Source of the DNA: Syngnathus acus
Lineage: Eukaryota > Chordata > Actinopteri > Syngnathiformes > Syngnathidae
Reading direction: 5' to 3'
Assembly (NCBI RefSeq): GCF_901709675.1
Contig: NC_051095.1
Coordinates: 8,397,956 to 8,461,955, forward strand
DNA: 64,000 bases
Positions 46,800 to 57,785 of the stretch are shown piece by piece. How positions within the stretch are numbered: position 1 is the first letter of the stretch; every line of letters starts with the position of its first letter. Made by a program: the position numbers and the translations under genes. The notes beneath the pieces were generated by a model that was not told the origin of the DNA, ran no database searches, and worked only from the letters and a program-made list of their open reading frames with translations.

Positions 46800-49000
46800 G
46801 GAGCACAGAGGTCCAGATGACGTGGCAGCGGCTGGTCTATATTTGGCTAAGAGGGGAAAAAAAGGCAGCAGACAGGCCGGGAGTTGTTTTTCACCATTTT
46901 CCCCTTTTTTTCTTCTTTTCTTTTTCATTTTGAAAACCGCAAGTAAGTCGCAGTGGCCAAAAGCACCCCCGCCCCCACCTGCTTTGGTTTGCCTTTAGAG
47001 TTGTCTCCGTCTTCAGCAAGTTGAAACAGACGTGTTAAACGACATTGTTTTCCAAAGTGGGAGCGGGTGCGTGCGCGGCGACACAAAACCCCGAGGCAGG
47101 CCGAGTGCTACCTTTCTTTCCTTCTACTTAAAGCAATTACAGGCCTGTGCCCACAACTATAATGACAGTATGATGCGATGGCAGCAGAGCAGCAATAAAA
47201 GCCACCCATGACAGATTAACAGTGCTGTGCAAATCCTGAACTGTAATTAACAACGAGATGGCTGGAAGATAAAGCAGCCTGCTGAGTGATGTCAAATGCA
47301 GAGGCGTTTTGAGACGCAGCCTTGGAACGGCTGCAATCAACTAATGCCGTTTCATTCTACCGCTTTTATTTAGTTCAGCATTTTTTTTTTTTTGGGAGGG
47401 GGTTGAGTGACTTTTTTTAGCCCGCAACTTAGTCATTACATAGTCTGCAGGCAGCCTGTGCTGCGTATCAACAAATGTTTATTACATGTTGGGTGTGTTA
47501 TCATTCAGCAGTATGTCAAATGAATTGTCATAATAACCTAACTTTTAATGCCACTCTTTTTAGCTGAACTTTATTGGTTGTACTGCATTTATATAGAAAT
47601 GGAATAGAAATATCATCCACCCATCTATTATTCATTATTGACCGCACAAATGTTAGTTGCAAAATGTCATGCTGATTGGCACAGATATCCCTTTCACCAT
47701 TTAGTTGAATTAAACAACACAATTGTTATCTCCATTTGAACTTTATTTTTTTGCTTTGTTTAGACTTTATTTGATTCTTAAGTGAAGCTCTCTTATCTGT
47801 ATGCTTCTTTTTCCAATTAACAGGCAATTTGAGGATGGCGTTATTTGTACAATTTGGTGCGAATGTAAAATGCCTCTATTAATCTTATTTTAGTAACATG
47901 TTTGTGTTTCTGTTGTCATTAAACTATGACTAAGAAGCCACCAATTTTGGCCTCTTATCGACTTGTTAAGTAAACTAGCTCCGAGTGTTCAACTTTGTCT
48001 CCATTTATCGGCCACTTGAGGATTGTTATTTTTAGAAGAAATTAACTGTGTGTATTTGTGTGCCCACTTTGGTGCGAGTCAAATGGCTCTTATCCACAAG
48101 TCACACTCCCTTCCTCTTTCGGGAGCAGCCCGCCTCCCAACCTCCCACAAAGACCGTCCGCTGCTCTCAGGGCAACCCCGCCTCCGACTCTCCTTTCTCG
48201 CGGGCTTCGTGGCTCAGTCGGCGCGGCTCGTGATGGAGCCCCATCCCACAGCAGGTCTGCACGCATACCAGCGGACCCCGCTTGATCTGCCCTGAAAGCG
48301 GCCCCTCTACCACAAGGACTTCTTTCATACTTCTTTCAACTTCTGCTTTTTCTCCCTTTTACCTCTCTCCGTGTTTGGATGTTTATGCGAGGGGGCTCGC
48401 CGGGCCGTTGGTTTTCCAACATAAATCAGCACTTCCCTCCGGTTGTTTGGCTACGTTTTGTTTATCTGTAGTGAGGATAATCAGGGCTTTTGTAATACGT
48501 TTTCGGGGAAGTAGGAAGTCTTTTGGAGTGTATCAAGAGGGGCGTTAAATACCGCTGGTAGGTTCCTTCGGAGACAGACGGCTATGTGGCCCCTTTGGCC
48601 CAGCCGGTGTGCTTGTCGGTGTGAGGGGACGTAACGCGTTGTGAGCTGCCAGGTGTGGTGAGCTTATCATGGGCTGAGTTGTTTTTATTGCCCAAAGGAT
48701 GGACACTGGAGGACTAGTCAGATTTTGCTTGGATTCATTACGTCTAAATGTCTCAATATTAAGTGTTGGACTAATATTATTTTTCAAGGAGTTTGTATAG
48801 CTAGCCTAGCTCGCTTGATGAAAGATGTAAAAACAAATTAAACACTGGAGTTTAGTCATAAGTAGTCCACCAATCAAACTTTTTTATTTGAAGGACAGTT
48901 GTAACTTTTTGCTACGGTTTCGCGATTAAGTGGCCGCCTGATATCAGCCTCCCCTTTCATGCGCTTTTTAGGAGTCGTATATGTTTATCGTGGTAGCTTT
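46800..49000. other. intergenic region upstream of the TGF-beta gene
   Basis: No exon with family support was found. The segment 47135-47345 is base-balanced and free of obvious repeats, with TAATTA and TGTGCAAAT words, and could be regulatory. The region 48100-48300 is moderately GC-rich. Confidence 0.45.
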
Positions 49001-49157
49001 AACTCTGACGGACGATTTTGCGATCAGCGGTTAGTGTCGGACTTTTACAGTCTCCCTTCCCTTCTGAATCTGGAGGTATTTTTTCCCCCCACAGTCTGAC
49101 TGCCCCCGCGGCCGGCCGTTCAGGGACTGTCTCTCGCTCCCATCCCCTCTTCGGACA

Positions 49158-52100
49158 ATGTGGCTGTCTCGTTTGGCTCTGCTGCTGCTCCTCCGGCTTT
49201 CCTTCGCGCTGGTCAAGGGCATCAATACTTGCGCCTTCATCAACCTGGACGAGCAGAAGTCGCGGCGCATCGAGGCGGTGCGCGGGCAGATTCTCAGCAA
49301 GCTGCGCATCCAGAGCCCGCCGGACGACGACGACGAGGTGGGGGCGGCGGCGGCGGCCGGCGGTACGGTGCCCGTGGAGGTCATGTTGCTGTATAACAGC
49401 ACTCGGGAGCTGCTGAAGGAGAGAGCGCGTCTGGCAGACTCGACATGCGAACGGGAGAGCAGCGAGGAGGACTACTACGCTAAAGAAGTGCAGAGGATCG
49501 ACATGCTGCCCCAGCGCACGCAAACCAGTGAGTACATTTCTCCAGATCGGGTAATTTGTTCCTCTTTTTATGCCTCATACGACGACTTACAGTGACAGTC
49601 AGAAAAGGTATCAACGATTTTCTGGTAGATGGCAGAAGCTCTCCTTTTACCCACCTGTTGCCGTTCATCCAACAGGATAGTGTGGCGAATGTCACGTGAC
49701 CAACCTGTGCACTTTGACGTCAATTTCAGTCGACAGCAGGGGGCGATACTGCTTAAAATGTCAGCCTGTTTAGATGGTTGAAAATTCCTGGGTTATTCTG
49801 TTTAATTCTTATTCCACAAACACAATATTATTCAGAACATTGGGTTTAAAAAAAAAGACAAGAACTATGATTTTTATGGCATTTAATTTCATTTCATTAG
49901 AGAAAGACCACTTTGTATCCCATTGGACATCAAAAACTCTCAGGGAGGGAAATGGTGAACAGATAAGATATACATCTTCCAATGTGTAATCAAGCAACCT
50001 ATCATTTCACTCTATGCATGACTAAGATAAAAGCAGGCAAAAGAGGGCAATATTCTCTATAGAGAACTGAAGGGGGGGATCTCTGGAGGTTATATTTAGA
50101 ATCAATTTGTACCCTAGGTCTGACAGTAGTATGGCATCAAGTTTGAAAAGTCAGAGTGTGCATCTGCGTTATCTAGACATCACGTCAATGGTGGACGTGT
50201 GGCCGAAATGCCACTAAATGTTAGGCTACGAATGAAAGAAACACATACACCGACATTGGAGAATTACGTAACCCTTGAAATCCATCCAGTGCGACAATGG
50301 CCAAAACCGCACAAGGCATTCATTACCTTGCTGTCCAAACCTTTTATTTGTTTTTCATCACCACTCCTTATCCACTGTACGTTTGTTGACTTGAACAACA
50401 GCTCGGGTCTTTCTTTTTCCCCCCTCTCCTCGGCAGACACAGTTCAGCCGCTGCCACTGGACCCGCATTACAGAAGCGTCCTGTTCGACGTGAGCAACGT
50501 GGACATGACAAACAGCACGCTAGTCAAGGCTGAGTTCAGGATCTTCCGAGCCCCTAACCCGCAGGCCCGGGCCTCCGAGCAGAGAGTGGAGATCTATCAG
50601 GTTAGGATCCAAACACGCATTTTTAATGTGGTTTTAAAGAAGAGCCTCGTGTGTTCTTAAAAAAAAAAAAAACAGACAACATTTATACCGTGTTTATTTT
50701 GTCTAAAAGTAGATGTGAATGTCAACAATCGGCTGTGTGACTTGTTTTGTGGCTGCGGGCAAATATTTCACACCTCTCAGAATTCCCAGGGAAGCAAGTC
50801 ACCTCCATTTGCATGCTAAGTTTATGAGCATAGAATGTTAGCATGTGTTATTTAGATCCAATTGAGTAAATGAGGCTCCTTTCCACAGTGGAAAAGGAGC
50901 CAGACCTGTGCCAAGGACAAACACTTAACACTACCAATCCAGGAGCTGCACCAACATTTAATGGCTTCTTCCTAACCACGCCACAAAGTGTTGTGGAAAT
51001 CCCTTAGTCAAGTGGTTTTTGTATAATCCTGCACATTTCAAATAAGTAAACACTTCTTTCCACAATTCATAGGAAATTCCTTTCCAATTCCTTTCTAATT
51101 TTGGAAATTTCTTTCCACAATTCATAGGAAATCATGGAAATTGAATGCAAACGCTACAGTTTCAAACTGACAACATAAAATAATTGCTTTACCTGACAGT
51201 ATTGATAAATTATTGCTGCGTTCTCGCATTCTGTCACTCATGACAGTCACATGCGAATTTAGAGGTTCTATCGTAACTTCTTTTTCAAAGATTATTGTGC
51301 AAGGTCTACCAGATGACATTGTAATTGGATGACAGCAAAAAAAACAAAAACAAAAAACAGCTTTTCACTTGATGACTCCATTATATAGCCCACCATATAA
51401 AAATCTATCTTTATGGTAATTTGGGAGTAGGGAATGAGTGATCATTCCCCGCTCCCTAATCACTACGTAGGGATTTTTTAATGGGACATTTTGGTGAACT
51501 ATATGGTCCATTATATAAAAATACTACATAGTGGTTAGGCAGGAGGGAATGACGATACAAGCACCAACAATAAAACAAACAAACAAATGTCACACCAAGC
51601 AAAGGTTTGGCAGATAGTGAAAAATTGTGTTCACTCCCAGGTGAAATTTTAATGTAAACACACACACCAGAAAGAGCACAATGTCAATGGGAATGTGTGT
51701 GTCGTGTCAGCTGCTGAAGCCGGACGAGGACAGCACGTCCACGCAGCGCTACATCGACTCTCGCACCGTGCAGCCGCGAGCAAGGGGAGCCTGGCTCTCG
51801 GTGGACGTCACAGAAACTGTCAAGGACTGGGTGTCGGAGCCAGGTTGGCATCATTTGTATTCACACATTGAAACGCTTTTGTGCTCTTCTTCTCACGCGT
51901 GTCTTTTCCTTCTCTCTACTGGCAGAGAAAAATCTGGGCTTGAAGCTGGGTGTCCACTGTCCATGCTGCACCTTCGTCCCCGCCACCAACAACATTGTTC
52001 CTAACAAGAGCGAGGAACTGGAGGCTCTCTTTGCAGGTTTGCTGCGGTTTTATCCACAAAAATTGGCCTCCTCTGCCACCTATGGGACAGGAATTTTATT

Positions 52101-54833
52101 GTTTATAGATAGATAAAGATACATTATTTGTAGTAAATAACTCATTTTCAGCCCATTGAAATGAAATTATATCAGTTTCACTTGACCGCTGTTTGGGAAC
52201 GTATATTTAGGACTCGATCGTGTATTTACGTGAAATATTAAACACAGATGATAGTACATTTGTGCACCACTGCAAACTACAACCACAATAATAAACAGGT
52301 TTGGCAAACAAATATCTCTCCGGCAGTGTCGATCAAAACTTATGCATTGAAAAAGGCGTCATCCTGTTACGTATGTGTGGAAATTACATGGACCATAAAA
52401 GTTGGTCAACAAAACATATGGTTCCAAAAATCAGGTGAGTGTTAAGACGACAAGAAATGTGGCACTCACCACATGATTAATGATTCAATGTCACACCACC
52501 CCGCTAAATAGCCGTCCTGTTCTCCCACATACACTGCAATACTATTGAGCAACTAGCAGGCGTGCGCGGCTTTGGCCAGGCCCCAAATGGCTGCCCTTTA
52601 CTCCCAATTTACTCTCAGCTCAATATTTTTTCCCCTCGTTATGTCAACAAAAAATATCAATGTTTGATTCTGTTGTAAGACAAGCAAAGCGAATAAACAT
52701 TTGAAATTGGCTGTGATGTGTTAGCACGCGAGCATGCTAATACCTACCAAATGACAAGATGATGAGGGTGTTGTCAGTCCCGCGGGGTGTCATTAAGTGC
52801 GATTTTTGACGAGTTTAAGAGAGCTGCCTGCACATGTTTTGAGACTTACAGTCAGAGAACTTTGCGAATGATCATATTTATTAGTTAGAAGCAACCATTT
52901 AAAAAAATGGAAACAAAAAATCCCCAAATATCTGGACAAAAAAAAAAAAAATCCCCCCCCAAAAAATAAAAAAAAATCTGAAAAAAGAAATTAAAAAATC
53001 CGAAAAAAAATCCCCCAACAAATCCCCCCCCCCTCAAAAGAAATCCCCCCCAAAAAATAAAAAAATAAAAGATGAAAAAAAAAATGTAAAAAATAAATCC
53101 CCAATCAAATTACCACTATTCTGAACTCAAAGAAAATTAAAAAAATTATCTGGAAAAAAACTCCCAAATCAGAACAAAAAAATTAAAAAATCCCCCCCCC
53201 CCCCAAAAAAAGCCCGCCCAAAAAAAATCAGAATTTTTTTATTTTTTTTTTATGTTTAGACTATTGCAGTAATAAAATAGCCGTTATTCTGAAGAGCTCA
53301 ATACAGTACAGAATGACTCGCTCACATCATACAGCAGCGAACTGTGCTGCCCATCATCTTGATTCTTTTCCTTTAAACGTATGAGGAGTGGCACTCCAAA
53401 AGCGTTGTCTTTTTTTGCACAGGCGTGGACGACGAGCAGCTGCGCCTGCTAAAGCAGCAGAGCCAGGTGAAAGGTCAGGCGGACTTCAGCAGCAAAACGC
53501 CTCACCTCATCCTCACCCTGCTGCCCAGCGACCGAGTAGAAAACCCGGCCAAGAGGAACCGCAAAAAGAGGGCGGCGGCTACCGAGGCAGCAACCTGCTC
53601 GCGGTATGACTGCACTCTAAGTATTCAGACATACAAGGTTATTTTAGCAAACAAAATCTAACAAAAAAACTAACACAAAAAAAAAAAAAAACATGTTCAT
53701 TAACTAAATCAAAGAAATACTTTTTGGAAAACTAACTGATTTTACGTTTACAAAGCCAGTTGTCTCTCAACACTGTCTTTTCCTGGAAACATAAAACTGA
53801 CTAGCTGACCCCAAACCTTTGAACAGTAGTGTATACATTATGTCAAAATGGACTAAAAAAATGTCTAAGAACGGTGTATCAGTGTTTAGACTGCTGCATG
53901 TTTGATTTCGTCTGGCTCACACTGTCTGGCAGCCTTGCATTGTCATTACCATTTTCTTTTGTCATTTTCCCATGACACAACTTTAAACACCCGTTTTCTC
54001 TGTGTGCGTGTGATAGCGGATCCGAGTCGGGCTGCTGCCTACGCTCGCTCTACATCGACTTCCGGCGCGACCTCAACTGGAAGTGGATCCACGAGCCCAA
54101 AGGTTACAAGGCCAACTTCTGCGCCGGCAACTGTCCTTACCTCTGGAGCGCCAACAACCACTACAACATGGTGGGCTTTAACTCTTTCTGTTCAATAACG
54201 CCGACCCGGCCGCACAGTGGAAACAAACACAAAAAAAGAACGTTTTAAAAATATATACATATGTTACATATTGTTACATTTTACAACGTTTTGTATACAT
54301 GATCCTCACTCAGAAATATTGTAAATATGTGACTGTACAAAATTGCATTGGTTTTCAGTATTGGCTTCAAAATGTCATTGAAGGCATCACATGACACGGC
54401 TGTTCGATGTCAACACCCAACAATCATTGTAGTGACGTGTCTGCTTGGTGCATATGTCAAACGTGCAGACTTGGGTGACGTGCATTACGGAATGCGCTCG
54501 ACATGCACGCTTTGTGGTCGCTGGTTTACCTCAAACTCGTATGGCACCCATAAACATAAAGAACAAGACAACATGCTGCGCCGACAGCGCACACACACTG
54601 CTTGGCATCGTAACAAACAAATATGTGCGGTGAATAATACTGACACTCTGCCTGTGTTTGTTTGCGTGTATCAGATCCTACCGCTGTACAACAAGCTGAA
54701 CCCCGAAGCGTCAGCGTCACCCTGCTGCGTCCCCCAGGACCTGGAGCCCCTCACCATCATGTACTTTATCGGACGCAGCCCCCGCGTGGAGCAGCTCTCC
54801 AACATGGTGGTCAAGTCCTGCAAGTGTCGCTAG
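49158..54833 (+). CDS. tgfb5: TGF-beta2-like ligand precursor (probable tgfb5), seven coding exons
   Basis: Secreted growth factor precursor, made as a latent homodimer of prodomain and ligand. Exons: 49158-49527, 50437-50600, 51711-51843, 51926-52036, 53423-53603, 54017-54170, 54675-54833, all GT-AG, phases consistent. Total 1272 nt, 423 aa; human TGFB2 is 414 aa. A leucine-rich signal peptide is followed by NTCAFINLD, whose cysteine is the usual site for linkage to [19 protein letters not shown] is the straitjacket helix, and YNSTREL carries an N-glycosylation site. [20 protein letters not shown] is specifically TGF-beta2-like. The furin site RKKR ends at about residue 309, leaving a 114-residue ligand with nine cysteines ending in KSCKCR. 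No RGD is seen. An Asp/Ala/Gly-rich insert ([14 protein letters not shown]) lies in the prodomain. Family is certain; the symbol is tentative. Confidence 0.93.
51585..51668 (-). repeat. segment in TGF-beta intron 2 shared, inverted, with atg2a intron 6
   Basis: The reverse complement has the words ggtgtgtgtg, aaatttcacc, gggagtg and ctgccaaacctttgcttggt in the same order as 19454-19580. It is a dispersed repeat of unknown class. Confidence 0.6.
52893..53260. repeat. A/C-rich low-complexity block in TGF-beta intron 4
   Basis: The plus strand is almost free of G and is built of A runs, C runs and words like aaatctgaaaaaa. It shares the string ctgaactcaaagaaaattaa (near 53121) with the larger block at 61310-62760, so both belong to one family. 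Confidence 0.75.
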
Positions 54834-55050
54834 AGACAGACGCGCGTCCGCCCGCTTTCCATTTGAGGCTGGAAATAAGTTCACATCCATACTGTGCATA
54901 CGGCAAGTATTCATAGCACTTCACGTTTTATGCATTATATGTTCAACATTTTTTCCCCCCTTCAAAACTCTACAAGTGAAGTGAAGCTGTGAATACTTTC
55001 CGGATGCACAGTAAACAAACGTGCTGTAATAAACTTCGACAGTGCATCCA
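54834..55050 (+). other. TGF-beta gene 3' untranslated region
   Basis: The first poly(A) signal AATAAA is at 55028-55033, about 195 bases after the stop codon. Confidence 0.65.
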
Positions 55051-55489
55051 GCACAGGATTCCTTTATGTCCACTGTTCCTTTTGATTGTTTGTACTGTAG
55101 CTAGACAAGAGGAATAGAAAGAAAAAGAGGGGCCGTGTCCAAGTGAGCGGGCCGAGGCCCTGCCAGCTCACTGCGGTCTAGGCCTCAAAATGTGCCCCGA
55201 CGTAAATAGGATGCGAACGTTTTTTGACGAAAAGGCATCCATTCAAAACGCCTTCTCCTCCTCCGTTGCTGCTTCTGGGATTTGTGGTGGGAGGAGAGAG
55301 CAGGAGACGGCCTTTTGAGAGCCAGACATGGGACGGACGACGGGGCGGAATTTGTCTGGAAGGTGGCGGTTTGCAGCCCCGGCGCATTTCCGAACATTTT
55401 TGGGGTCTGGCAGCCTAATGATGCTGACTGGCTTCTTTTTTTCTTGTGCATTCATTATCTTGATGGTCATATGCTGACTTTCTTGTGTT
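55051..55489. other. intergenic DNA, no gene seen
   Basis: No supported coding sequence or repeat between the TGF-beta gene and the hAT insertion. Confidence 0.4.
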
Positions 55490-57133
55490 CTCTATGTCAG
55501 TGTTTCCCAACCTTTTTTCATTCACGGCACACCTTTTCATTGGAAAAAATCTCGAGGCACACCACCAACAAAAATCTGTTAAGTGTTACACCAGCTTCTA
55601 TATTAAAATCAGTTATATTACAACAAAAGACGTAAACTTCTATTCCTATATATGTATGGAGAGTCGAATAATTGAATAAAAATAAATACTAAATATTCTT
55701 TAAATTGTATTTCTTTTGTAAATGAAAGTGACAGTTTTTGAAAAAAGGTTTTAGACAGTGTAAGGAATAAACTATTGAAAGTGATTGTGATCAAAATCCA
55801 AAAGAATCAATATGGCTTTGTTTACTGTTTTAGGAACAATCCAGGTTCTCTCGTTGAACTACATGCTCTGATTTCCATCGGAACGAAAACGCACCACAGC
55901 CGTCATAGTGTCACTGTTAGTAAAAGCACACAGCAACTGGTGATGTGCATTCCTGTTCTTTTAAGCGAACTGAATCTTTAGAATCAGTTCATTCAAAAGA
56001 TTCGTTCAAACGAATCGTTCAACGAATCGTCCTCCCCCCCGACACACACCCACGCGCTGAACAGGAAGTTGCGTCACTGACTCGTCTCGTTCGTGGACGG
56101 GAAATTACGTCACTGACTCGTAAAGTCCCTCCTCCATCTATCGCTCGCTGCTGATTAGTCGTTCGCGAAGATTCACGAGTGAGTGACAGACAGCATTGCT
56201 GCTATACCAGCCAACACACGTTATGCCGACATTGATGTTTTAATTTTGTATTTGTTGGGTTATAGTTGATGGTGTTATTATTCCGAATGTGTTTGAATAA
56301 AAGGTTGATAAAAAAAAAAACGTTATGCCGACATTTGTTATTTTGGGGGACACCAACTCATATAACAACGTAAAACACGCACATATATATATACATATTG
56401 TCATATAAAGCAGTTAACCAAATGTCAGATTTTTATGTTTTGATTGGCGAATATAAATACAAGGGTTAGGGTTAGTGAACGAATCACTTCCTAAAGTGAT
56501 TCGTTCTTTTTTCCGTTCATATGACTTCAACCAGTAGGTGTCGGTAATGCGCATTGAAGCTGGTGCCACCACGCCGTAAATCTAAACGAAGAAGAAAATG
56601 ACGTAACTTCCCGTTCACGAACGAGTAGTGAATTGCGTTTCCCGTTCCCCAACTGAACGGATCTGTGAGTGAACGAGTCAGTGAGTGAGTGATTTGCATT
56701 TCCAGTTCATCGCGAGAACGGATCAGTGAGGGAACGAATTCTGACTTTCCCGTTCGCGAACGAGTTAATGGGTGAACTGCCTTCCTTCCCGTGCATCAAC
56801 GGATCAGTCAGTGAATGTGTTGCGTCTCCTGGCGTGAACTATGTAAGCCAGAATGTAGATTTACGATTTCCCAAGGAAAGAAAGAACCACTCACTGAAAC
56901 ACCACTTCTTTTATGCACGTTTTCTCCAAGCTAACGGCTAACTTTATTGCATGAAGGGATGCGCCGTTATGCAACAGCTGGGGGATTGTGCTTCTCTTTG
57001 GGTAATCTTAATTTTATAACATTTATAGTAGTTTTTAAATAACGTGTATGCATATATATGCCTAAATATTGTTATCCAATATATCTACTGCAATTTCACA
57101 TTAGATTGCTGGTTTGAAATTTACTTTTAATAT

Positions 57134-57350
57134 TCAAAGTCAAAGTCAAAGTCAGCTTTATTGTCAATCCCTTCATATGTCAAGACACACAAAGAAACCG
57201 AAATTCCGTTTTCTCCATCCCACGGTGACGAGACATACAAGTAGGCGACACAAACAAAAACAAGAAGGCACAAACCATAAATAATATTTATTTTATATTA
57301 TAATATATATATATAATATATTATATATTATATATATAATAAATATTATT
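57134..57350 (-). mobile_element. 3' tail of a non-LTR retrotransposon plus AT palindrome, inserted in the left arm only
   Basis: A short caaagt repeat, then agctttattgtcaatccctt and about 120 further bases, resembles the 3' end of a fish retrotransposon in minus orientation, then an AT-only stretch. The interrupted sequence (ttttaatatt before, attattattttc after) is continuous in the right arm near 60190, so this insertion came after the inverted duplication. Confidence 0.6.
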
Positions 57351-57574
57351 ATTATTTTCAAATAAACATTTATGTTAAAACTTGTCCGGTGTTTTATTCC
57401 TTGTTTTTTTATTCGCCAATTAAAACATAAAAATCAGACATTTGGTTAACTGCTTTATATGACAATATGTGTAGGTACACCTCATGGACACTTCAGTAGG
57501 TACACTACACGAGGTAAAAAAATAAATAAATAAAGGGTTGATTGCACAATAAAAGCACATTCGTGTACGTTCTC

Positions 57575-57640
57575 ACGCCTGGGATCGAACCAAGTTCTTA
57601 CCGAGTAAGAGCCCGTGTCATTATCCAGTCGGCTATTTCG
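57575..57640 (-). repeat. tRNA-like sequence in left inverted arm
   Basis: On the minus strand, A box TAGCCGACTGG and B box GGTTCGATCCC match the pol III consensus and are about 35 bases apart. Between them is CTCTTAC, resembling a tRNA-Lys(CTT) anticodon loop. The stems do not pair well, so it is a tRNA-derived relic or SINE head. Confidence 0.6.
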
Positions 57641-57785
57641 ACCTGGAAGCCTGTGGTCGTCTGCACTGTTTTGTACTAGTGCCGCCCTCACCCCACCTGA
57701 TTGGCTGTTTGATCTGTGACGTCACTTGGACACTCCATTAGGTACACCGCCATTTTCAAGTGTACCTAATAACAGGCCACTTTAT

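Larger units (their letters stand above)
56475..57785. repeat. left arm of a large inverted repeat
   Basis: Matches the reverse complement of 59635-60775 over most of its length. Shared landmarks are aagaagaaaatgacgtaact, cgttatgcaacagctggggg and ccgccattttcaagtgtacc. The arm carries an extra insertion at about 57134-57350 that the right arm lacks. Confidence 0.85.
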
